From CAZGQY01 sp964528035 (lineage in GTDB: Bacteria > Pseudomonadota > Gammaproteobacteria > Methylococcales > UBA1147), in NCBI GenBank assembly GCA_964528035.1, contig CAZGQY010000041.1, forward strand, positions 1-24,950: DNA of 24,950 nt. Direction: 5' to 3'. Shown here in pieces: positions 9,066-15,038 of the stretch. The notes beneath the pieces are model-generated. The model was given only the letters and a program-made list of their open reading frames with translations, did no database searches and was not told the origin of the DNA. The position numbers and the translations under genes were made by a program. Each line of letters opens with the position of its first letter. Position 1 is the first letter of the stretch.

Positions 9066-9314
9066 TTAGGTCACTTTTTCCAACCAGGCCAGATTCTTCA
9101 GCGCCTGCTGACGATTTTCCCCACAAAATTCATCAGTCGCAGCAAAATCCGCGCACACCGCCGGACGCTGATCACTGCTAAACAGCAAACAAAGATTACT
9201 GTCAGACAAATGTTTACAGCGAACACCTGCTGGTTTACCCATTGGCATACCGGGCATTGGACTGGAAATTGACGGCGCGATGCAACAGGCACCACAGTTC
9301 ATTCGGCAATTCAT
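9066..9314 (-). CDS. YkgJ-family cysteine cluster protein
   Basis: An 82-residue cysteine-rich protein of the YkgJ/UPF0153 group, predicted to chelate zinc or an iron-sulfur cluster; its reaction is unknown. The motif CRMNCGACC lies at residues 3-11, a GVRCKHL block follows near 30-36, then CLLF and a late RPAVCADF. Length matches the small members of the family. It starts 13 bases after the queA stop, so the two are likely co-transcribed. In many gammaproteobacteria tgt follows queA, so this downstream partner is a little unusual. No strong ribosome site is visible. Confidence 0.85.
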   Translation of the reverse strand: MNCRMNCGACCIAPSISSPMPGMPMGKPAGVRCKHLSDSNLCLLFSSDQRPAVCADFAATDEFCGENRQQALKNLAWLEKVT

Positions 9315-9327
9315 ATACCAGCGGTTT

Positions 9328-10350
9328 CTATTTGCTTATAAACATTGCGTCTCCATAACTGAAGAACCGATACTTTTGTTCCACTGCATGGCTGTATGCC
9401 TGCATGACTGCATCATAACCAGCAAAGGCGCAAACCAGACATAACAAAGTTGATTCAGACAAATGAAAATTTGTGATCATTGCATCAACGCTTTTAAACT
9501 TATATCCTGGCATAATAAATAAACGGGTTTCTCCACTGCTTGCTTTCAATACGCGGTCACTGGATGCAGCTTCCAGAACCCGAACCGACGTAGTGCCCAC
9601 AGCGATCACTCGACCACCCCGTGCTCTTGTTTCATTGACCTGTTGGACAACCGTATCATCCACAGAAAAACGTTCAGAGTGCATCACATGGTCTTCCAGT
9701 TTTTCCACTCGAAGCGGTTGAAAAGTACCACTCCCCACATGCAGGGTTACAAACCCCATTGAAACGCCTTTGTCCCTTAAGCGATCCATTATTGCCTGGT
9801 CAAAATGCAGGCCAGCCGTTGGCGCTGCCACAGCACCCGGAGTCCTGGCGTATATCGTTTGGTAGTCCTGCTCATCTTCCAACAGGTCACTTCTATTGAT
9901 ATAGGGTGGTAGTGGAATATGCCCCAATCGCGCCAATACTGATTCAATCGAAGCGCAGCCCTCAAAACGTAGTGTAAACAAATCACCCTGTCGCTCCAAT
10001 ACAGTACAGCGATGTTCCTCATCGAGAACAATTGACGCACCGTTTCCTGGAGATTTACTTGCCCGTAGATGAACAACTGCCGTACATTCCGGCAATATTC
10101 GCTCAATTAGAATTTCAACCTTACCACCCGTTTCCTTGTGACCAAAAAGTCGAGCAGGAATGACCTTGGTATCATTAAATACCAACAAATCACCCGGATT
10201 TATTAGATCAATTAGATCGTTAAACTGCCGATCAATTAATCGCCCATCTGCGCACTGCAAATGAAGCATCCTGCTTGCACTCCTTGGATCCGCAGGTTGC
10301 TGTGCAATCAGCTCATCGGGTAATGAATAAAATAAATCACTCTTTTTCAT
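9328..10350 (-). CDS. queA: S-adenosylmethionine:tRNA ribosyltransferase-isomerase QueA
   Basis: QueA transfers and rearranges the ribosyl group of SAM onto preQ1 at tRNA position 34 to form epoxyqueuosine. The 340-residue protein carries the family blocks DELIAQQPADPRSASRML near the start, NDTKVIPARLFG, APTAGLHFD, TLHVGSGTFQP and ITNFHLSESTLLCLV. I chose the ATG at 10350 (MKKSDLFYSLPDELIA), because the frame's upstream extension to 10428 is not family-like. The upstream sequence lacks a strong Shine-Dalgarno. It is divergent from tRNA-Leu, with an inverted repeat between them. Confidence 0.95.
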   Translation of the reverse strand: MKKSDLFYSLPDELIAQQPADPRSASRMLHLQCADGRLIDRQFNDLIDLINPGDLLVFNDTKVIPARLFGHKETGGKVEILIERILPECTAVVHLRASKSPGNGASIVLDEEHRCTVLERQGDLFTLRFEGCASIESVLARLGHIPLPPYINRSDLLEDEQDYQTIYARTPGAVAAPTAGLHFDQAIMDRLRDKGVSMGFVTLHVGSGTFQPLRVEKLEDHVMHSERFSVDDTVVQQVNETRARGGRVIAVGTTSVRVLEAASSDRVLKASSGETRLFIMPGYKFKSVDAMITNFHLSESTLLCLVCAFAGYDAVMQAYSHAVEQKYRFFSYGDAMFISK

Positions 10351-10463
10351 GGGCCGCGATATTACCAGTTTCACCAGGCACATGCAGACAAGAATTTTCG
10401 AATTTATCCATATATTCAAACCCAACACCTAAAGAATCGCCAATACAGACTATATAATTTCAT

Positions 10464-10520
10464 CGGGACACAAATTAAAACAGGCCACCCAGCGCTAAGG
10501 ATTTCTGGTTTTGTGTCCCG
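10464..10520. repeat. 11-bp perfect inverted repeat between queA and tRNA-Leu
   Basis: CGGGACACAAA (10464-10474) is matched exactly by TTTGTGTCCCG (10510-10520), with 35 bases between and a T-rich run just after. It lies in the divergent promoter region of queA and tRNA-Leu. A -10-like TATACT (10529-10534), 15 bases before the tRNA, follows the right arm. The repeat could be a stem-loop in an RNA or a paired operator; no upstream transcript clearly ends here. Confidence 0.6.
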
Positions 10521-10548
10521 GTTTTATTTATACTACTGATCCTCTAAT

Positions 10549-10635
10549 GCCGAGGTGGCGAAACTGGTAGACGCGCCAGACTCAAAATCTGGTGGGGGCA
10601 ACCCCGTGCCGGTTCGATTCCGGCCCTCGGTACCA
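10549..10635 (+). tRNA. tRNA-Leu(CAA)
   Basis: The acceptor stem GCCGAGG pairs with CCTCGGT (10625-10631), followed by discriminator A and an encoded CCA (10633-10635). The anticodon stem CCAGA/TCTGG closes the loop CTCAAAA with anticodon CAA at 10583-10585, which reads UUG. The extra arm (TGGGGGCAACCCCG) is long, as in class II leucine tRNAs, and the T loop reads GGTTCGATTCC. A -10-like TATACT lies at 10529-10534. Decayed integrase and excisionase-like sequences directly downstream suggest the gene has served as an integration site. Confidence 0.97.
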
Positions 10636-10756
10636 GAATTAAAACAAAGGCTTAGATAGCTTCATCATCTTTAAATCCCCCCTAGGCACTCAAGCGATAT
10701 TTACTCAGGGCTACCTTAGAGATGAGGAAATCAACAGGGCAGAGGCTGCCGGGTGA

Positions 10757-10951
10757 CTATTGAATACTGGACTGCCGCCGCCGCAACACCGCCCGGCACT
10801 CTTCAACATTGCCTCGGGTCGTCTTTGTTCGCCCTCCAAGCTTGCGCATAGTTCTCAAATCGCCGTCTTTGATAAGCGAGTGGATAGTCTGCCCGGTTAC
10901 GCCTAGTAGCCTCATTGCCTGCCCAATACTCAATTGCTTATTCACGTACAT
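10757..10951 (-). CDS. excisionase-like helix-turn-helix protein
   Basis: A 64-residue basic protein. Residues about 6-32 (QLSIGQAMRLLGVTGQTIHS) form a MerR/excisionase-type helix-turn-helix, followed by a wing-like LIKDGDLRTMRKLGG and a basic C-terminus ending RAVLRRRQSSIQ. Such proteins act as recombination directionality factors or small regulators. An AAGG site lies about ten bases before the ATG. It sits just downstream of tRNA-Leu and close to a tyrosine recombinase remnant, which supports an excisionase origin, but a transcription regulator from a toxin-antitoxin or phage module is also possible. Confidence 0.6.
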   Translation of the reverse strand: MYVNKQLSIGQAMRLLGVTGQTIHSLIKDGDLRTMRKLGGRTKTTRGNVEECRAVLRRRQSSIQ

Positions 10952-10963
10952 ATCAAAATTACC

Positions 10964-11062
10964 TTAGCTGCTGGAAAAACGTCTTAATCGGCAAATAACC
11001 CCGCTTAGAAGCCAAAAACCACCGCAGTGAGGGCAATGTTCGATATCGAAAACCCGTCCAAC
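10964..11062 (-). pseudogene. IS91-type transposase C-terminal scrap
   Basis: On the minus strand, 11056-11018 read RVFDIEHCPHCGG, which resembles the zinc-binding segment near the C-terminus of IS91-family transposases (RVF-I-I--CP-CGG). The frame continues for about 18 residues and stops at 10964. Upstream of the motif the frame is not transposase-like, because that DNA belongs to the opposite-strand recombinase remnant. This is a fragment of about 30 codons, recognised from one motif only. Confidence 0.45.
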
Positions 11063-11100
11063 AGTCGGGCCCAGCTGATGCGAACAGACGCCGAGGAACG

Positions 11101-11284
11101 GTGTTTGGCATTGGTACGGTGATGAAACAGGCGGGGCTTTCGGGGGCGCATGCGAGCCCGAAGGGGCTGCGTCATGCGTTTGGTGCAAAAATGGATGGGG
11201 CACCGCTATCTGGATACGACCCTACTTTATATGGGCGCGGCCGGTGTTGAAGAACGGGCGCTCGCGTCCCGTATGTGGAACTAG
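11101..11284 (+). pseudogene. tyrosine recombinase (phage-type integrase) C-terminal remnant, frameshifted
   Basis: Two frames on the plus strand together spell the catalytic end of a tyrosine recombinase. Frame one from 11101 gives VMKQAGLSGAHASPKGLRHAFG, with the conserved arginine box. After a shift near 11190, frame two gives WMGHRYLDTTLLYMG followed by EERALASRMWN and a stop at 11284, with the LGH-like box and the TTxxxY nucleophile box. About 15 residues normally present between the two boxes are missing, so a deletion combined with the shift has destroyed the gene. The N-terminal domain is absent. It lies 466 bases after tRNA-Leu, the expected kind of neighbour for an island integrase. 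Confidence 0.72.
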
Positions 11285-11473
11285 GGCGGATTTAGCAGAG
11301 TGCATCACAATCCGCTTGCACCGGTTCGCTGGTCAGTGTGGTCACAGCTACAGTACCGACGATAAAGGTGACGGCGAGCACCAGAGATAGGCGGAATGGA
11401 AGTCGATCAGCGCAAAACTGGTCAACGGCACCCGCTTAGTAATCCGCTAAGTTACATACAAAACTCTTTTACT
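11285..11473. other. gap with weak coding-like fragment
   Basis: No complete gene. On the minus strand, about 11292-11420 is an open stretch ending in TAA that reads as a hydrophobic segment (RLSLVLAVTFIVGTVAV) followed by a short polar tail. It has no convincing start codon or ribosome site and I do not recognise it. It may be a membrane-protein scrap left by rearrangement. Confidence 0.3.
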
Positions 11474-11506
11474 CCTTCTCCCTGAGGGAGAAGGCTGGGA
11501 TGAGGG
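11474..11506. repeat. REP-like palindrome, copy 1
   Basis: CCTTCTCCCT and AGGGAGAAGG form a perfect 10-bp palindrome around one base (11474-11494), followed by CTGGGATGAGGG. This matches the widespread proteobacterial REP-type pattern of a CTCCC hairpin followed by a GGTGAGGG-like tail. A partial second copy in the opposite orientation lies at 12271-12288, on the other side of the toxin-antitoxin pair. Confidence 0.65.
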
Positions 11507-11562
11507 GGAATAGAAACAGCATACATTCATCATTGCATAAAAACGGCTACTTATCTAATATA

Positions 11563-11580
11563 TAGCTAGATTAGCTAGAT
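11563..11580. promoter_or_regulatory. tandem 9-bp repeat upstream of antitoxin
   Basis: TAGCTAGAT occurs twice head to tail (11563-11571 and 11572-11580), ending 13 bases before the antitoxin ATG. The surrounding bases are AT-rich, with TATAG-like -10 material. Phd/YefM-type antitoxins repress their own operon through short repeats in this position, so this is the likely operator. The binding itself is inference. Confidence 0.5.
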
Positions 11581-11593
11581 ATACGAGAAGAAT

Positions 11594-11839
11594 ATGGAAG
11601 AATGGCGTTTAGCAGAAGCAAAGAACCGATTTACTGAATTGGTCAACAAAGCACTTTCTATCGGGCCACAAACAGTCCGGCGGCGAAATGATATCGTCGT
11701 GGTTATTTCAAAAGCAGAATATGAACAATTAACGGGAGACAAGCTCAGTTTTAAACAACATCTCTTGAATCCCCCACATGACATGCAAAATATCGATTTT
11801 GAGCGTGATAAAAGCCCTATGCGGTCGATTGAGCTATGA
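11594..11839 (+). CDS. Phd/YefM-family antitoxin
   Basis: An 81-residue antitoxin that should bind DNA with its N-terminal half and neutralise the downstream PIN toxin with its C-terminal half. The start MEEWRLAEAKNRFTELVNKA and the segment VRRRNDIVVVISKAEYEQL are the standard Phd/YefM fold. The tail (LLNPPHDMQNIDFERDKSP) is the type seen in the antitoxins of FitB/VapC-like toxins. A weak GAGAAG site precedes the ATG. The stop overlaps the toxin start as ATGA. Confidence 0.9.
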   Translation: MEEWRLAEAKNRFTELVNKALSIGPQTVRRRNDIVVVISKAEYEQLTGDKLSFKQHLLNPPHDMQNIDFERDKSPMRSIEL

Positions 11840-12261
11840 GGGTATTGCTGGATACCGGTGTTTTATCGGAATTATACAAACCCGCACACTTACCGGCGGT
11901 ACACGAAGCGGTCGAGGCCATACCCGATAAAAATCTTTACCTAAGCGTGATTACCCTGGGTGAAATCGGCAAGGGCATTGCGCTGTTACCGGAAAGCCGA
12001 CGCAAACGGAATTTATCCGTATGGCTCACCCAAATTGAAAACGCCTATACAGAACGTGTTTTACCCATAGATGCTGAAACAACGGCAATATGGGGTGATA
12101 TCACTGCAGCGGCGCAAAACCAGGGCATTATCATTGCGGCGGCGGATGCTCTGATTGCCGCGACCGCGTTACATCATGGCTTACACCTGATGACCCGCAA
12201 TGTAAAAGATTTTCAGGCAACGCGAGCCATGCTATTAAACCCCTGGGACAATACATCGTAA
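11836..12261 (+). CDS. PIN-domain toxin, VapC/FitB type
   Basis: A 141-residue PIN-domain ribonuclease toxin. The acidic residues expected in the active site are present: Asp6 (LLDTGVL), Glu43 (LGEIGKG), Asp104 (AADALIAATA) and the late Asp125 after TRNVK. It is full length. The ATG overlaps the antitoxin stop, the usual coupling for type II modules. The segment RRKRNLSVWL is typical of FitB-like members. The RNA target cannot be told from sequence. Confidence 0.92.
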   Translation: MRVLLDTGVLSELYKPAHLPAVHEAVEAIPDKNLYLSVITLGEIGKGIALLPESRRKRNLSVWLTQIENAYTERVLPIDAETTAIWGDITAAAQNQGIIIAAADALIAATALHHGLHLMTRNVKDFQATRAMLLNPWDNTS

Positions 12262-12270
12262 TTTTATTCT

Positions 12271-12288
12271 CCTCACCCAACCCTCTCC
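12271..12288. repeat. REP-like element, partial copy 2
   Basis: CCTCACCCAACCCTCTCC matches, in inverted orientation, the tail and one arm of the REP-like palindrome at 11474-11506. The other arm is lost. Together the two copies flank the toxin-antitoxin pair as inverted repeats. Confidence 0.5.
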
Positions 12289-12291
12289 AGT

Positions 12292-12317
12292 GAAATCAAG
12301 GGGCCGAAATCAAGGGG
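12292..12317. repeat. 12-bp direct repeat at the RAYT 3' end
   Basis: GAAATCAAGGGG occurs at 12292-12303 and again at 12306-12317. The second copy runs into TCAG, giving the GGGGTCAG motif (12314-12321) that contains the RAYT stop codon. Such GGGGTCA/TGACCCC ends recur elsewhere in the accessory region. Confidence 0.6.
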
Positions 12318-12780
12318 TCAGCCAGCTTGATACCTGTATCTTTCACTTTTCCTATCTCCGCCATGTGACGTTAGTTTAGTTGCTCTTGAAATCAATCCAC
12401 TTATTTTATTATGAAACCCATTGGTACCATAAACTTCCCCGGCCAGCGTTGTCTTTGTTATTTGGTCTTGTTGTTTGGTGATATCTAGTTCTTTAAACAT
12501 GTCCTTATACTGCTTGTAACGTTGTTCAATGGTGGCACCTAAGTCTTTATACAAATCGTGTTCTGTGATTAATTTGTCTGTTTCATCCAGCGCATTATGC
12601 CGATAGCTTGACCAGCGATAACTGGCAATATCTTCAACCATATTCGCCTTAATGGGATTCATTTCAATATATTTGTATACAGTGAATAGGTAGTTTTCAC
12701 TGTCAACCAAACACGATTTAAATCAACCTTCCCATATCGTGCCGGTTCGTTGGTGGGTTGCGTTGTAGCTGTCCCTTCTA
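12318..12780 (-). pseudogene. REP-associated tyrosine transposase (RAYT, Y1_Tnp) remnant with in-frame TGA
   Basis: The frame reads YNATHQRTGTIWEG, then a TGA at 12725-12723, then FKSCLVDSENYLFTVYKYIE and NPIKANMVEDIASYRWSSYR, the core C-terminal blocks of RAYT transposases. Family members usually have WEGRFKS or WEGRYKS here, so the stop most simply reflects CGA to TGA. The C-terminal KLTSHGGDRKS is intact. N-terminal to about 12780 the sequence no longer matches the family, and the HUH domain with its catalytic histidines is missing. The gene is therefore dead by truncation and nonsense. RAYTs mobilise REP palindromes, and REP-like repeats lie nearby. Confidence 0.8.
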
Positions 12781-12826
12781 AAAATAGAATCGCCTGTAAA
12801 TAAGCCATTTGTAAGAGACTCCAGAT

Positions 12827-12913
12827 TCATGCCGCGACTCGAAAATAACGGTGATGTAATCCACCGACCTGTGGTAATTTAACGATTTTCCCGCCGTCAG
12901 GCCATTCGATCGG
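12827..12913 (-). pseudogene. short coding-like tail, possibly transposase C-terminus
   Basis: On the minus strand an open stretch reads RPIEWPDGGKIVKLPQ, then VGGLHHRYFRVAA, and stops at 12827. The pattern looks like a genuine protein tail and resembles ends of transposases from memory only; I cannot name the family. No start or upstream domain is present. Confidence 0.3.
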
Positions 12914-13137
12914 TCGGTGTTAAAGTATACGGTCTTCCTAGTAGAAAAGGCTCTCATTCAATTTCTGAAATCAGCCGAGCAAACAAACACACAGATCCAC
13001 GCATCTGAATTCTAACTGTTCTCAAGCCTTCGTAAACTCTGTCCTACTCGCTTAATTGCCACATTCCTGAAATTAGCATCAAATATTCCCATTAGACGTA
13101 ATTTAGTCATATTTATTTTGTTACTGTACCAATAGGC
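12914..13137. other. gap without recognisable gene
   Basis: I see no coding signature, RNA gene or repeat here. The last 60 bases become AT-rich towards the operator and promoter of the next toxin-antitoxin pair. Confidence 0.4.
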
Positions 13138-13153
13138 GTATAAGCGTTTATAC
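13138..13153. promoter_or_regulatory. palindromic operator candidate upstream of RHH antitoxin
   Basis: GTATAAGCGTTTATAC has 6-bp inverted arms (GTATAA/TTATAC) around GCGT and lies 34 bases before the antitoxin ATG. Ribbon-helix-helix antitoxins bind short palindromes at this place. Function is inferred from position. Confidence 0.45.
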
Positions 13154-13187
13154 TCACATAACATAAATTAATTCCTGAGATTAACAC

Positions 13188-13415
13188 ATGAGCAGAGTTA
13201 GATGGTCTGTCGTTGTACCAGAAACAACGGATAAAGCTTTGCGTACTTATCTTGCCAGCACCGGAATGAAAAAAGGTGCTATTTCTGATTTTGTCGATGA
13301 GGCCGTTCAACTACACCTCTTCGATCTGGTAACCGATAAAGTTAAAGAACGTAATAAACAATATAATCAGGACGATATTTTGTCTGTAATTGAAGAAGCC
13401 GTGTCGGCACATTAA
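13188..13415 (+). CDS. ribbon-helix-helix antitoxin
   Basis: A 75-residue protein beginning RVRWSVVVPETTDKALRTYL, which fits the beta strand and first helix of a ribbon-helix-helix domain. ISDFVDEAVQLHLFD follows as the second helix, then a charged tail (KVKERNKQYNQDD) that would bind the toxin. It ends six bases before a PIN toxin gene, the normal order. The ribosome site is weak (GAGATT about ten bases upstream). It probably represses its own operon through the palindrome at 13138-13153. Confidence 0.8.
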   Translation: MSRVRWSVVVPETTDKALRTYLASTGMKKGAISDFVDEAVQLHLFDLVTDKVKERNKQYNQDDILSVIEEAVSAH

Positions 13416-13421
13416 TTCAGT

Positions 13422-13829
13422 ATGCGGGTCGTTTTAGATACAGGGATTTTGATTGCGGCTTTAATTACCGTCGATACTCCGCCTGACAAAATTTATCGGG
13501 CTTGGCAAAAACATCAGCTTGAGCTGATAACTTCAGAATGGCAATTAGAAGAATTTCGCCGTGTCAGTCGTTATCCAAAGTTACGGAACTATTTTAACCC
13601 GGCAGAAGCCGGACATATGGTCAACGGGTTGAGACAACGAGCTTATGTCTATGATCAATTACCAACTGTTGATCTATGTAATGATCCTGATGATAATCCG
13701 GTTTTGGCAATGGCCCTGGAAAGTAAGGCCGATTTTCTAGTGACAGGTGATAAGCGTGATTTGTTATCAATGAGACGCGTTGGTCAAACCCCGATTGTGA
13801 GTGCTGCTGCGTTTTTGTTGGAACTGTAA
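13422..13829 (+). CDS. PIN-domain toxin (COG1569-like)
   Basis: A 135-residue putative ribonuclease toxin. The PIN acidic residues are visible: Asp6 (VVLDTGIL), Glu43/Glu44 (QLEEFRRV), the DPDDNPVLAMALE block (88-100) and Asp110/Asp113 in VTGDKRDL. This layout matches the PIN group annotated as putative toxin component of toxin-antitoxin systems, distinct from the VapC/FitB type at 11836. It is full length and preceded by its ribbon-helix-helix antitoxin. Confidence 0.88.
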   Translation: MRVVLDTGILIAALITVDTPPDKIYRAWQKHQLELITSEWQLEEFRRVSRYPKLRNYFNPAEAGHMVNGLRQRAYVYDQLPTVDLCNDPDDNPVLAMALESKADFLVTGDKRDLLSMRRVGQTPIVSAAAFLLEL

Positions 13830-13914
13830 AAGTCGACAGATTGTTACTAATTAACATGAGTAACTTATATGAAACGGAATGCGTTTCTTCCCGCTAATTA
13901 CAAAGGAATTTGTT

Positions 13915-14097
13915 ATGGCTAAAGCATTTTCTCTGGTCTGCTGGAATGTAGAGCATTTCAGAGGAAAGCGGACTAACGTGGGACGTATACAGGCTGCCCC
14001 TTCTTACACTTGCTTGCGGCGTTTGAGTGAGTCAAATATCTTGATGCTCCACCTCCTTTCACATGAAGATAGGAGCGTAAGTCATACACAACCATAG
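13915..14097 (+). pseudogene. endonuclease/exonuclease/phosphatase-like N-terminal remnant
   Basis: An ATG with a good AAGGAA site opens the frame MAKAFSLVCWNVEHFRG, which matches the first strand (xxWNVEHF) of endonuclease/exonuclease/phosphatase-family enzymes. Family resemblance ends after about 25 codons (near 13990). The remaining residues to the stop at 14097 look unrelated, so the rest of the enzyme has been deleted. The remnant is too short for any activity. Confidence 0.55.
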
Positions 14098-14145
14098 TCC
14101 AGCCTATTCGTATTTAGCCCAATAAATCAAGGAAAAGAAATTCCA

Positions 14146-14556
14146 TTGTCTGACGATCATACAAATATTGACCTCCTCGAATTCGAGTCGTTTTTTGCTG
14201 AACGAGTGCGATGGGCAACATTGTTTGTTACCATCCAAGAGATTGCAGACGACAACAAGGCGCTCGTCCGTGGCCTTTCCTCCTACGATCCGAGTGTGAC
14301 TATCCCGCTTCTTGCCGGCCTTCTGACACTGCCGGAATACCATTAACAATGTATCCGGCTGGAGATTCTGGTTGCTTTGGCTGTTGTTTTCTGCAAGGGG
14401 CAGAAGAAGGCCAATATTCGTGAAGCAGTACTCTGGTTCTCTCAGATCGGAAAATCGCAATGTGTAGTAGGCGAAGATCCAGCGGAAGACGTTTTTGTAT
14501 CACTCGCCCAAGACATCAACGGCAATTACCGTCTCCTCGAGGGTGTTAGGGCTACA
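14146..14556 (+). pseudogene. unrecognised gene broken by in-frame TAA and 3' truncation
   Basis: One frame runs from a TTG at 14146 (AAGGAAA upstream) through LLEFESFFAERVRWATLFV and IPLLAGLLTLPEYH. It meets TAA at 14344-14346, and continues in the same frame with QCIRLEILVALAVVF and then VVGEDPAEDVFVSLAQDING. The sequence keeps a protein-like composition on both sides of the stop, so it was one gene of at least 137 codons. It ends abruptly after LLEGV, where the inverted-repeat element at 14557 begins. I do not know the family. The long minus-strand open frame over this region is only its shadow. Confidence 0.6.
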
Positions 14557-14692
14557 GGGTCAGTTCTATTATTGTTGCATGCACTTACTGAACTACCCTT
14601 CGTACTGTTGCCAAGTACACCCTTGTTCGCGGGGTTTTGCCAGTTGCTCAATGCACCATAAGAAAATAATGGTATAACGCGAGAACTGACCC
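14557..14692. mobile_element. 136-bp element with perfect 11-bp terminal inverted repeats
   Basis: GGGTCAGTTCT (14557-14567) is matched exactly by AGAACTGACCC (14682-14692). The left end cuts a protein-like frame after LLEGV, as expected for an insertion or deletion junction. The ends share GGGTCAG with the RAYT 3' end (12314-12321). The interior has no transposase, so this would be a non-autonomous, MITE- or REP-like unit. No clear target duplication is visible. Confidence 0.55.
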
Positions 14693-14960
14693 CAATGTAC
14701 CTCACAATGTACGCTTACTGTTGTTCTTGACTTATATCAGTTTGACCATCGAGATCTATAGCGAACGTTCTCTATCGCAATTAAACGAATTGGTACGTAT
14801 ACCGTTCATCGATTATTTGGGCGTGTTGATTTTGACTGGGTTATTTTAGCTATTTATAAAAATAGCCCAGTAGCGAGATATGATCAAACTGCAACGGCAG
14901 TAGCAAAAAACCTGGTAGGTTTCACCGACCTGATCCGTTTCCGTTAGACAATATGTATCC
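14693..14960. other. intergenic region with AT-rich hairpin
   Basis: No gene seen. Bases 14835-14847 (ACTGGGTTATTTT) pair with 14859-14871 (AAAATAGCCCAGT) in a 13-bp stem with one G-T pair and an 11-base loop. It could end transcripts coming from the left, insulating the ATPase operon, although it lacks a strong U tract. Confidence 0.5.
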
Positions 14961-15024
14961 ATAATTCTGTCTGGAATTATTGACAAATAATTATTTGCCA
15001 ACTAAATTGACAAATAATATTTTG
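14961..15024 (+). promoter_or_regulatory. promoter with three stacked palindromes upstream of the ATPase operon
   Basis: A perfect -35 TTGACA (14980-14985) is followed 17 bases later by TAAATT (15003-15008). Around it lie three palindromes: ATAATTC/GAATTAT (14961-14980), perfect CAAATAATTATTTG (14984-14997) and imperfect CAAATAATATTTTG (15011-15024). The 13-mer ATTGACAAATAAT is repeated directly at 14979 and 15006, 27 bases apart. A bound repressor here would block the promoter. The AAGG ribosome site follows at 15027-15030. Confidence 0.65.
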
Positions 15025-15038
15025 TTAAGGATCCTGCG

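Noticed and set aside
12723..12725. TGA read as selenocysteine or as a reassigned codon
   Set aside because: RAYT proteins have arginine here, no SECIS-like context is known for the family, and TGA ends normal genes elsewhere in the window.
14104..14460. 118-codon open frame on the minus strand
   Set aside because: It is antisense to a plus-strand frame with clear protein-like composition, and has no ribosome site or recognisable motif.
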